DNA of 64,000 bases. It comes from Echinometra lucunter (lineage: Eukaryota; Echinodermata; Echinoidea; Camarodonta; Echinometridae). Made by a program: the position numbers and the translations under genes. Below the pieces are notes generated by a model that searched no databases, was not told the origin of the DNA, and saw only the letters and a program-made list of their open reading frames with translations. The DNA lies in NCBI GenBank assembly GCA_029962745.1, contig CM057158.1:3073558-3137557 (forward strand). Reading direction: 5' to 3'. This document shows positions 56,901 to 64,000 of the stretch, one piece after another; position 1 is the first letter of the stretch, and each line of letters starts with the position of its first letter.

Positions 56901-57728
56901 GCAGAGACATGTATAAAACAGTAAATTCTGTAGTACTGCTGCTGTCAGTTAAATCAACTGCTACCATAGTCACTTTATTATTTTTGTATAGTTTATTATT
57001 TCTGTATAGTTTATTATTTCCGTATAGCTCATTATTTCTATATCTTTGAATGGTTGAATTTCTCAGCTTCTTTCAGTGGTAGCTACAATCCTTGAGAGAA
57101 ATCGAGAGCTGCAGTTTCAACATACAGTCAACATGGATGCTGTAAGTCATTTCAAATATGATAACCATTGCCTATTGGAATGCTTCTATTCTCATGGATT
57201 TCACTTCAACTCTCTTGTTCTTATAGGCAGAAGGATAATGTTCTACTTATATTGGTAGTGACTATCACTTACCAAACATAGGTCCTCTGAATGTTTTTAG
57301 CTTGAATATTCATCATAATTACTTTGAAAATGAGATTCTAAAGTTCCAGCTTATCAAGGTAACATGTTCAAGATGATACATGTAGCTCTATCTGTAGCCA
57401 ACTCTAGATTAACTGTTCTTCCATCTTCATTTATGCTGCATATCCATCTTTGTTTTGCTAATGCTGCTCTGACATTTTTATATGTCTTTCATAACATGTC
57501 TCGTGTATTTTCATTTTGTAGTATGTCCATGAAGCATTTGGAATGTACAGAGCAGAACATATGAAGGGGTCAAACCACAACCCTGATGACCTGACCCCAT
57601 TCTATAACCTTCCCCTCTCTGGCAAGAAGAGCACCTCTAACTATCTGGCTAGGGTAGTCACCAGTCATCTCTTAGACTCTTCACCAGCCATTGGAGCAGC
57701 AAGTGATGAATCCTGTTCTGTGTCATAG
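39205..57728 (+). CDS. PHKB: Phosphorylase b kinase regulatory subunit beta
   Basis: Twenty-three exons join in phase into 1062 residues (human about 1090): 39205-39271, 42335-42473, 42912-43011, 43472-43633, 44136-44272, 44683-44842, 45138-45335, 45884-46019, 46899-47054, 47748-47851, 48031-48177, 48953-49141, 49519-49601, 49849-49995, 50682-50808, 51258-51384, 53513-53661, 54172-54374, 55468-55522, 55775-55925, 56349-56518, 57067-57141, 57522-57728. PHKB is a scaffold/regulatory subunit of the (alpha beta gamma delta)4 kinase that activates glycogen phosphorylase; its N-terminal half is a GH15 glucoamylase-like fold. Beta-type landmarks (not alpha): [39 protein letters not shown] [41 protein letters not shown] [12 protein letters not shown]. 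It ends SCSVS, a CaaX box; vertebrate PHKB is also farnesylated. An in-frame ATG 14 codons upstream (39163) has a poorer context than AAAATGG. Exon 18's acceptor has a weak pyrimidine tract. Many exons carry decayed tandem copies nearby. Confidence 0.97.
39660..40118. mobile_element. 459-bp long-arm foldback element
   Basis: The two arms of roughly 210 bp are inverted copies. Left cattctccagc, gtaagcgatata, ttactttatgttgtaccagt and gatgatttattgc are mirrored on the right by gcaataaatcatc, actggtacaacataaagtaa, tatatcgcttac and gctggagaatg. The unpaired centre is short. It lies in PHKB intron 1. Confidence 0.92.
40119..40720 (-). mobile_element. Probable LINE-type retroposon 3' end
   Basis: On the minus strand the sequence ends ttaaccgtgtataaataaag followed by a (ATCA)n tail (plus strand gattgattgattgatc). 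The preceding sequence is A/T-rich on both strands with no coding. Tetranucleotide tails of this sort are typical of CR1/L2-like LINEs or SINEs using them. Assignment tentative. Confidence 0.5.
40794..40969. mobile_element. 176-bp foldback (GGGGTGTTGCAAGAAAG)
   Basis: Left arm tggggtgttgcaagaaag followed by ttgcaatcgatt; right arm aatcaatcgcaac followed by tttcttgcaacacccca. The central part contains a second, weaker inverted pair (tctgattggc, gattggccag). Confidence 0.85.
41307..42100. mobile_element. Foldback element split by a nested insertion
   Basis: The arms tttcatcaagtgtcttgtca (near 41962) and tgacaagacacttgatgaaa (near 42065) are inverted copies. The left end (accttgggag) is separated from its arm by the hAT-like element at 41318-41951; the right end reads ctcttggtt. 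Removing the insert and one copy of its 8-bp duplication restores a compact foldback. Confidence 0.8.
41318..41951. mobile_element. Nested hAT-like element with 8-bp target duplication
   Basis: Starts cagtggcggcaccagg and ends ggtgccgccactg, a hAT-type terminus. The 8-mer cttgggag flanks it exactly (41310-41317 and 41952-41959). Inside are two diverged units of about 105 bp containing gcgaagcgagcgagcc, and G or C runs near both ends. No transposase is coded. Confidence 0.9.
43660..43725. mobile_element. Diverged foldback related to 31121-31209
   Basis: gagccagaagggcc and acacccttatgcttctcaaac form a weak inverted pair and share the GAGCCAGAAGGGC core with the element in CCNDBP1 intron 3. It begins shortly after PHKB exon 4. 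Confidence 0.5.
44958..45016 (+). pseudogene. Decayed copy of PHKB exon 6 (3' part)
   Basis: aatgctcattctaggaaaaa, gagagtttcctgtccagaaag and atcagttc align with 44780-44836 of exon 6 (atgctcatgctagaaac, gagagtctcctgcccagag, agcagttc) with one gap. It lies about 115 bp downstream of the exon and is not in frame throughout. Confidence 0.85.
45575..45668. mobile_element. 94-bp inverted-repeat element (TTAACCTGTTGA ends)
   Basis: Left ttaacctgttgaacac and right gtgctcaacaggttaa form terminal inverted repeats. Same termini as 17788-17868. Confidence 0.75.
46219..46270 (+). mobile_element. Truncated start of the GGCATTATGTTTTCGAG element family
   Basis: atgcctccaccctgaagggt followed by gccggaggcattatgttttc matches the 5' end of the element at 54571 but stops soon afterwards, with no repeat units. 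Confidence 0.7.
47151..47220 (+). pseudogene. Decayed copy 1 of PHKB exon 9 (3' part)
   Basis: agtcaacatagggtagccag, tacagagggagaaaggaa and atggggacaa align with 46971-47030 of exon 9 (agccaacataggatagcaag, tacagagggagaaggg, atggggacaa), with an internal deletion. It lies 96 bp after the exon donor. Confidence 0.88.
47323..47413 (+). pseudogene. Decayed copy 2 of PHKB exon 9 (3' part)
   Basis: ttcagaggaagaagggaaca, atgtcttcctgtggggacag and gtacatgacatcttg align with exon 9 (acagagggagaagggaataa, cgtcttcctatggggacaa, gtacatcgtttcttg). A weaker third trace may exist at about 47480-47530. Purine-rich spacers between copies also resemble each other, so the unit included intron sequence. Confidence 0.85.
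48262..48350 (+). pseudogene. Decayed copy of PHKB exon 11
   Basis: gttagcaatgtatggtattc, agtttcggattccaacaaga and ggccacctttaaggtcatgg align with exon 11 (actagcaacgtatggtattc, agtctcaaactccaacacag, ggccaccatcag...ttaaggtcaggg). The copy is frame-broken and begins 85 bp after the exon donor. Confidence 0.85.
49112..49284 (+). repeat. 80-bp tandem duplication across the PHKB exon 12 donor
   Basis: Unit 1 (49112-49191) contains the last 30 bases of exon 12, the donor AAG|GTAAGG and 50 bases of intron. Unit 2 (49192-49271) repeats it with three mismatches in 80, including a complete donor. A third unit is cut after 13 bases. This is the youngest of the exon duplications. Confidence 0.97.
50175..50380 (-). 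mobile_element. tRNA-derived SINE, copy 2
   Basis: On the minus strand the head reads ttgtggctcagtggataag (A box) ... ggttcgaatccccgcc (B box), with TTG in the anticodon position, then the body shared with 21935-22133. It is the better-preserved copy and lies antisense in PHKB intron 14. The ends do not form an acceptor stem. Confidence 0.9.
51801..53264. mobile_element. 1.46-kb TIR element with internal tandem repeats
   Basis: The 13-bp ends ttgtctcgcctgc (51801-51813) and gcaggcgagacaa (53252-53264) are perfect inverted repeats. Next to the left end is a GTCGGC-rich block. Five 161-bp units follow (51911-52690), then AT-rich sequence with a (TTTA)n microsatellite at 52853-52903. No transposase frame. 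It splits PHKB intron 16 just upstream of a decayed copy of exon 17. Confidence 0.85.
51911..52690 (+). repeat. Five 161-bp tandem units carrying AGGTCA arrays
   Basis: Units start at about 51911, 52073, 52233, 52395 and 52555, each with caaattcata or close, gaggtccatctcttgaagg, caggtcaagttcgaa and gaactttccatgactggcac. Units 1, 2 and 4 contain three AGGTCA half-sites spaced by one A; unit 3 has one spacer changed to G; unit 5 is degenerate (AGGTTAAAGGTCA). Odd and even units differ systematically, suggesting an older dimer. Confidence 0.93.
53320..53425 (+). pseudogene. Decayed copy of PHKB exon 17, upstream of the real exon
   Basis: ttgcagcaagtgttgattaa, ccagaaggcccacataatga and gatactagtatcattag align with 53507-53610 (atgcagctagtgttgatgag, ccagaaggctcgtatcatga, gatactgtgctagtatcatg). 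The acceptor AG is conserved, but TAA and TAG stops break the frame. This is the only copy found 5' of its exon. Confidence 0.88.
53944..53994. repeat. (TA)n(CA)n dinucleotide repeat
   Basis: An alternating TA run of about 36 bases passes directly into a CA run. Confidence 0.95.
54571..55258 (+). mobile_element. Repeat element with four 149-bp units and AGGTCA motifs
   Basis: Starts atacctctgcctaccgtagg, then gccggaggcattatgttttc and a GTCC-rich block. Four units follow, beginning near 54642, 54792, 54938 and 55087, each with gataact.a, accatttgaca and usually gatctgattagattttgggg. It ends ataaagttcgaccacgcg, then tggtcgaagattcatct. The context tagttttttttatac.tctg occurs at both ends, possibly a target duplication. 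It sits in PHKB intron 18. Confidence 0.8.
56593..56690 (+). pseudogene. Decayed copy 1 of PHKB exon 21
   Basis: actgctacttcaaccaactc, tgtctgcaatgacccagact and gacctgaactttgc match exon 21 (actacctgcctcagcaaccc, tgtctgatatgacacagact, gatctgaactttgc). A deletion then joins to cagcttatggtaggggc, equivalent to cagctcatggtggaggt with the donor. Confidence 0.88.
56752..56880 (+). pseudogene. Decayed copy 2 of PHKB exon 21
   Basis: gtctgacatgacaaggaatg, acctgaactcc, catcccgagtactggcagct and catgatagaag align with exon 21 (gtctgatatgacacagactg, atctgaactttgc, catccagagtatcgacagct, catggtggagg). It keeps more of the middle of the exon than copy 1. Confidence 0.8.
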
Positions 57729-58205
57729 AAGGGACTGTATGAGATTGCATCGGTTTGAAGAGACTGGATCATCAAGTCTTAAGTCTAGAGTATAATCATA
57801 AATCTAGACTCTTTGCCAGCTATTGAAGCAGTCAGTGATGAATCTTATAGTGTGTCATAGAATGGACTGTTTGAGAGTATTCTTGGAAAGAGGATGGATG
57901 TTCAAGTCAAGGTGATGTATCATGTAATTACAAACCTAGACTTAGTGACAGGCTGCTGGATACATTATGATGAATCCTGTGGTATGTAGAATGAACAGTG
58001 TGATATTGTGTTCACTAGAAGAGACTGGATGATCAGGTCTAAGCTTTGTGTGCTGGAGTGATTTTATGTCTATCTTACAATCATAAACCTAGACTAGATG
58101 CTAGGCCATTAAACAGTTAATAGGTCATGCATCATCTCACAGAGTGGATTGTTTGAGATGGTATTTTTCAGAAGAGACTGTAGTAGGTTAAAGTCTAGGT
58201 TGATT
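57673..58205 (+). repeat. Four-unit tandem repeat from the last PHKB exon into the 3' UTR
   Basis: Units begin at TAGACT/TAGACTT at about 57673, 57805, 57937 and 58090 (periods 132, 132, 153). Unit 1 contains the final 18 codons and the stop. Later units keep gatgaatc, gtgtcatag, agagactggat and aatcataaa..tagact but no usable frame. So the 3' UTR is made partly of decayed copies of the C-terminal coding end. Confidence 0.9.
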
Positions 58206-58769
58206 ACAGAGAAGCAATTTTGTTTAAAACTGTTCTACTTCTGTACAATGATACTTGGATATCTTTTCCTAAGGTCCAAGGGCAACAAATGAGGGGATCA
58301 TATGCCATGTCTAATACTGTAAAAGCACAAATATTATAAACATGCAAATTTCTTAAATTGTTGATGTTGGCAGTTTTGGTGGCTTGAAAAGATTTACCAA
58401 ATTTCAGTGCAGATATTGACTTGGACCACTTATGAAATGCATGAATTTTCTCACACCCAAAGTTGTTCGATTTACAGTAGACTATGCTTTATTTAGACAG
58501 TCAAGTTAAGTTTTCTAGCAAGCGATGATTTTACCCACCTTTGAATGGCTGCAGCTTTTCATAAATGACGTTGATTTAGGCAAATAACTTCCACTTCTTT
58601 TCGGCAATACTACATTGTAAATTTGTAATGACAAGTTATAACTGTGTGGACTTGTATGTGATCAACTCATTACATTAAGATTATATTCAGTTCAGAAGAT
58701 AGTAGTAGCAGATTTTTTTTAGTAGTACATTTACATGTAATTAAGCAGGTCCATGCTATTTTATTCTAT

Positions 58770-59265
58770 TTAAAGGCATTGGCTAACATTGTCATGATTT
58801 TTTTAAAATCTCATTTTGTTACTTAAAAATGGGATAAACATTAGGGTTATAGTGTAAAAATACCAGTGTGAAAGTTTCAGAGCATAATATCCACGGGAAG
58901 TATTTTTAAATATTAGAAATGTGAACCAATGTTTGAAAAATATACGAGGGTCGGTTGCATAGACCCAACGTAAGGAGTGTGCATGCGCACATGACTCAAC
59001 GGACCGCACTGTGTGTATTGACGTATCACGCGGCGGAAGGCAGGTAACGGTATTTTTGAATTCGTCCAAACGGTCCTCTTAGTTCAGTGTCTCTCGAGAC
59101 AAAAGCTAATAAAATCGCGGTTTGCGTCTAATTTACAGCTTTTCCTTCCAAATTATGGTTGGTTTCAGGGTTTTTGAGTATAAATACAAGTACTCATACA
59201 CATGTTTCATCTTAGTTTGAGAATTTTTTAAATCAGCTGCTCACAAAGTTAGCCAATGCCTTTAA
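58770..59265. mobile_element. 496-bp TIR element (TTAAAGGCATTGGCTAAC)
   Basis: Left ttaaaggcattggctaac and right gttagccaatgcctttaa are inverted ends, with weaker pairing continuing inside. The core is GC-richer with CpGs (tatcacgcggcgg). Flanking TTAA-like bases would fit a TA or TTAA target. Confidence 0.85.
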
Positions 59266-60454
59266 CTGTCCATAACTATAATAGGATGGGAGGGGGGGGG
59301 GGGGGGGGGGGTCTTGTGTCCAGACACTTAAGGAAAATGAAACCTTCTCTTTTGGATTGAACAAAGAATACTTATTAAATATCACATGTCATTAGGAATA
59401 TTTGTGCTTTATGATAGTGTCAAATATAATTAGCAAATGATTTGCAAAATATTGCTTGTAAACTTCTTCAAATTGATTTTAACAGCTGTTTTGTCAGGAT
59501 ACACAACCTGTCTGCACACAAAATGTCTGGGTATACTAGTATTTCTCATGAATGCAGTAAAGATAATAGCCACACCAGAGCTTTGATCTCTATCAAATAT
59601 ACAGTGACATTATAGATTTGGTATTCATTTATCTTATGAAAACCCCAATACTTGGCAGTGTATGCAACATTAAATGACCAAATAGGTGGAACTTGCCCAA
59701 TTACAGTCTATCCTACAAAACGACAAGAGTGGAATCATGCATACCATTTCATTTGGTATATACTTGTTTTCTCATGGTATACTCAGTAGTATGCATGTTA
59801 GTCTTGAGTTAATCAAAAGGAAGTCACTATGTTGTTGAGTAACTCATCAGAATTTCCTCTATCAGGATATTATTGAATACGATTTTGAAGTACCCTAGAT
59901 ATGTTAGACATTTGTTTAGGGAGATGTTAAACTACAGACATCTTGTTTCAGACTATCATGATGAAATAATTTAGTAGCTTGCTTTAAAGGACGACTTCCA
60001 ACTAAGCGGACTGCTTGTCAGTAGAATACTGTAAAACTATGTCAGAGCTTCCACTAATATTTATTTTGCAAGCATACATGTGAATATACAGTTGGAATTT
60101 GTGTTTGTAAAGCATGAACTGCCATATGTACCTCTTATTTAGATATACTTCTACAAGTTGATGTCAAATAATTACAGAGCAACCATATTTCAGTCATAAT
60201 CATAGAGGAAGAAATTTCAAAGTTTATCAATACATGCACCAATTTATATGAATTAGCATGTTACTACATGTATTTCTGAAAGTAGTAAACTGCTGTGTGT
60301 ATTAAGAATATAGAAAAAGATTTTGCCAACGGAGTTATTTTGCAATACACACAGTACAACTGGTATCTTGTACTTGTAATTTCATATATTTTGGATGCAC
60401 TCTTCATATGTCTCTTGTACTTCAGCTTCTCTCTTATTTATCTCTAGACATCTC

Positions 60455-60605
60455 ACACTCTCTCTCTCTCTCTCTCTCTCTCTCTACCTCTCCCACCAGA
60501 CCCCACCCATCTCTCTCTCTCTCTCTCTCCCTCCCTCTCTCTGACTCTCCCACCAGACCCCACCCCACCAGACCCCACCCCCATCTCTCTCTCTCTCTCT
60601 CTGCC
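60455..60605. repeat. CT-repeat minisatellite
   Basis: (CT)n runs alternate with the phrase cccaccagaccccaccc, three to four times. Confidence 0.9.
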
Positions 60606-63600
60606 TTTGTATCTCTATTAAGTTATTTTTGCTTTAAAGCCACATTACTGTATCTCCCTTTCTCCTTTTCTATCTTCTCTCATAGTGAATATTTCTATTC
60701 TATTCTTTAACTTTGAATCTCTACCTTAACATCTCTTTCTTTCACTCTCTCACTGATTTAGAGATTTATCCTTTCACTTTATATCTCTCCTCATACTCTC
60801 TCTCTGCCCTATCTATATACATCTTTAACTTTTAATCTCTACCTTAATATCGCTTTCACCCTCTCACTGACAGAGATTCATCCTTTCACTTTATATTTCT
60901 CCCTCTCGGACTCTCTTTCTCTGCCCTTATACATCTATGAATATCCATCTGCATTCATACTGAGCAATTTCTATTTGACTGTTAAGAAATATGACAATGA
61001 TATACTTAGCTGCATTGACATACGCTTTTTATATTCAAGATTTAATCTCGCATTTATCATCTATTATTTTTCAAATGCATCAATAAGAGTTGCAGGTGAT
61101 TCATTTAGTTTGGTACAGTCACTTTAAGCATAATATTACCATTGTACAGAGATATTTATATAAAATATAAAATGTATGAAATAGTACTACAATAGAAAAT
61201 GAAGTGTAAAAAAGATGGATTGTTATTTATATTCATGAATTCATTGTTGAATTAATAAACATTTCAAACACTGAAGGTAGAAATCATGTGTTTTCTCTTT
61301 ATGTACCAAAAGAGGTTTTTTTAAGGGTTATATTAGGAAAAAAAGCCATAAAATCACATACTCAATTCACTCTAAATAATTATAAATACATGTAGTATTC
61401 CACCAAGAAAAGGCCTTGGTAGCAGGAAAGACAGGAAAGATGCCATGAAAGACAAAAGAGGGGGCTAATTGAAAAAAAAAAAAAGAAGCAAATCTGGATT
61501 ATTTTGAGATCCCATAACAGTTGCCTGTATTAAACACTTTCTCTACAGAATGAACAATGAGAATAGTAACTATGATTAACTATGCTAACTAAAAAAAATC
61601 AGAATATAGGCCTTCACCTATGAAATGTACTTGTAGCTCAAATTATCATGAAATTCAAACTAAAAAAATGTTTTAAAAAGTACTATTTCTAAATCTAAAT
61701 ATTTCAGAAAATGGTAAGAAGAATAAAAAGGTAATTGTGATGTTTGGAAATGCTGCAGGCTACTTTTTTTATCATATGGAAGTACAACTATCAAAATGTT
61801 CAATTTGAGAAGGTTTTGAATCAGCTTAGATACCAAACTTCAGTCAAAATGGTTGTGTGTTGAGTTTGCAGCAGTCACTTGCCAGTATGCATGTACTAAT
61901 GCTTAGCTGATGGTATATACACATTTACTAAGACTAAAGAGCTTCCAACATGTCTGAATAATCCATGCTTCTAAATGATATTCATTGGCAGAATGACAGC
62001 CAAACATGGTTCTCGCCAGTACATAACACCCATGGTTCCAATACCATGCGTAAAGGGTTTCAGACAAGGAAGAACCATGTGTGAAATTGCTGCACCATGC
62101 GTAGCAACAAGGGTAAAAATATATTGGAGTATATATTCCTAACAATAATGATAAATGTCACAGATTGTTTTGCCTTTTGGCAATATATTTTTACTTTTAT
62201 GCCATTAGTAGACAACTCCTGCTTACCAAGAAGTATTTTTCATCCTTTTACTATAGCATATACTGCCGCCACACCTAACTTTAGGTGTTATTCTGAAAAA
62301 CTTCCGAAACTTCCATGCTTTGCGCAGAGTGGGAACCGTGTGTGGATTTTTTTCTAGTGAGAACCCTGCAGCCAAAGTGAAAAAAAAAGTGATTTGTATC
62401 AATGTGAACAGCATTTCTATAAACCTTAGATGATGATGATTTGATGTGTTATAAGATGCACAGATTGGATCATGTACAGTAAACTTCTCAATTTACAAAA
62501 TTTAAATCAGATTTTGTCTTCTTCTTTTATACTATGTGATTATGTAGGCGATTGGGAATGTATTTGAGTATCAAAATTCTACACAGAACTTGATATGTTA
62601 TATGTAAGTTCACTGAAGGAAAAGTATGAATTTTGGAATACTGGCAAACATCACATTATCAATATCATTCATTCATAATTGCAAAAATGAGAATAGAAAG
62701 ACTCAATAAAAACTATGCTGTCACATTTAGAGGTCACATTTTAGACAAAATAAAAATTTGATAATTGTCCTGTAAAAACATATACATGTACAACTTGGGT
62801 CCTTATATAAGGAAATAATAGATTCGAAATTTGAAGGCACACAGTAATATAAGATGAATCATGAAGAGAATTATGATAGTTATTAATCTACACAGTAACA
62901 ATGCTGACAGTCAACATTCTTCCTATGTTCCTAGACAGTACACATTGGGACAAATTTGGCAAGTTTTGAAATTAATGGAAATATTTGGAATAAATCATGA
63001 TTCATTCACTCTTACAGCAAAAGATCATCATACAATTAACATAAAACAACAACAACAAAATCTAACAGTAATACGTCCAATGGTCAGAATCACTACAATA
63101 GTACTGGGCAAAACGAGACATCAGATATTCACTACAAAAATGAACACAATACACAGTCTGAATAAAATATATATCTAAGAGCAATATGAAATTACAATTT
63201 GAAGTAAACATGAACACAAGAGAATCAAAAGAATACATTTGAAAAATAGAAATATGAAAAATAAGTACATCTACAGGTGCATGTTTTTTGGTACTGATAC
63301 TATAACTGCATATTAGGATGTATATTTCTTGAAATATTTGAATCTTTTTCAATGCCCTTTTCTTCATAATTTCTAATTATGAATATATGTACATCATTGA
63401 AGTATGCCTCGGAGTTGTGCAACCTAAATACTCTATGTGAAAAGTACAAAGACCACCATCTTGTTAGAAATTGCACTTCTTCTCATTACAGTACACATAT
63501 TTATTCTCTGAACTAAATCAACTAATCTGGTGATTGAGATAATCTTCATTTTCAATAGGAATAAATACTCTTGGTTACATTTCTCAAGACTGATTTTAAT

Positions 63601-64000
63601 TTTCACATTCAGTATTCTCAAATTCTCAATTTTTTTCTCCTTCTCTTCCTTCTTTCTCTTAATGGTCTTGTCTTCACCTCTTGCCCTTGTTCTGTCTCTC
63701 TTCCCCCTTTCATCCCCCCTTCTTTACAATTTTCATGATCTTTAATTTTTCTTTCCCTTTCTTTACCCTCAACACAATTTTGCACCCCTTCCCTACAATA
63801 CTCTCAACTTCTTCTCTCTCTTTCTCTTTCTCTCTCTTTCTTCCCAACTCTCTGCACTTATCATAACTCTGGGCCTCTCACATTCCTTCAAATCTATCTC
63901 CCTATCTCTGTCTCTCTGTAAATCTTTCTTTACCCTTAACAATTCACTCTCTCCCTTCCAAACAAAAGTTTCCCCTTTCTCTTCCCCCCCCCCTTCCCCC

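Larger units (their letters stand above)
57729..64000. other. PHKB 3' UTR and downstream intergenic region
   Basis: About 6.3 kb without a supportable exon. It holds the 3' UTR repeat copies, a possible MITE relic (58336-58490), a 496-bp TIR element (58770-59265), a G run (59289-59310), CT-rich low-complexity sequence (60455-60605 and 63640-64000) and AT-rich sequence. Short open frames here are not convincing. Confidence 0.6.

Noticed and set aside
60408..60710. 100-codon Ser/Leu-rich frame
   Set aside because: A translation of the CT minisatellite.
61903..62357. Frames on both strands near 62 kb
   Set aside because: Isolated, no acceptor/donor structure, no recognisable domain.

Overview
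The window is animal nuclear DNA: AT-rich, with GT-AG introns, dense inverted-repeat elements, long microsatellites, many uninterrupted G:C runs and tRNA-derived SINEs. Protein similarity (recognised from memory, no search run) and the style of the repeats point to a marine invertebrate deuterostome, most likely a sea urchin. The species is an inference.

Four multi-exon protein genes can be assembled exon by exon with consistent splice phases. (1) A plus-strand copine, 3' part only (537-9468): end of C2B, the whole von Willebrand A domain and a short tail. (2) A minus-strand gene (19522-24381) coding a 600-residue Lys/Ser-rich, probably nuclear protein that I do not recognise. (3) Plus-strand CCNDBP1/GCIP, complete, 8 coding exons (28463-36840). 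(4) Plus-strand PHKB, phosphorylase kinase regulatory subunit beta, complete, 23 coding exons and 1062 residues (39205-57728), ending in a CaaX box. No functional link between the neighbours is evident. 9469-19521 and 57729-64000 hold 3' UTR, intergenic sequence and repeats, with no gene seen.

The most unusual feature is a recurrent pattern of decayed tandem copies of exons lying beside their parent exons. Copine exon 3 and PHKB exons 6, 9, 11, 12, 17, 21 and 23 each have one to three partial copies close by, usually on the 3' side. They range from about 96% identity (exon 12, with a duplicated splice donor) to barely recognisable. One copine copy is still open in frame and keeps its donor.

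The second theme is mobile DNA. There are at least ten inverted-repeat or foldback elements, one of them a hAT-like element with an 8-bp target duplication nested inside an older foldback. Two tandem-repeat elements in PHKB introns carry arrays of the perfect nuclear-receptor DR1 half-site pair AGGTCAaAGGTCA in nearly every repeat unit. A roughly 90-bp extremely GC-rich islet sits in intron 1 of the unknown minus-strand gene.
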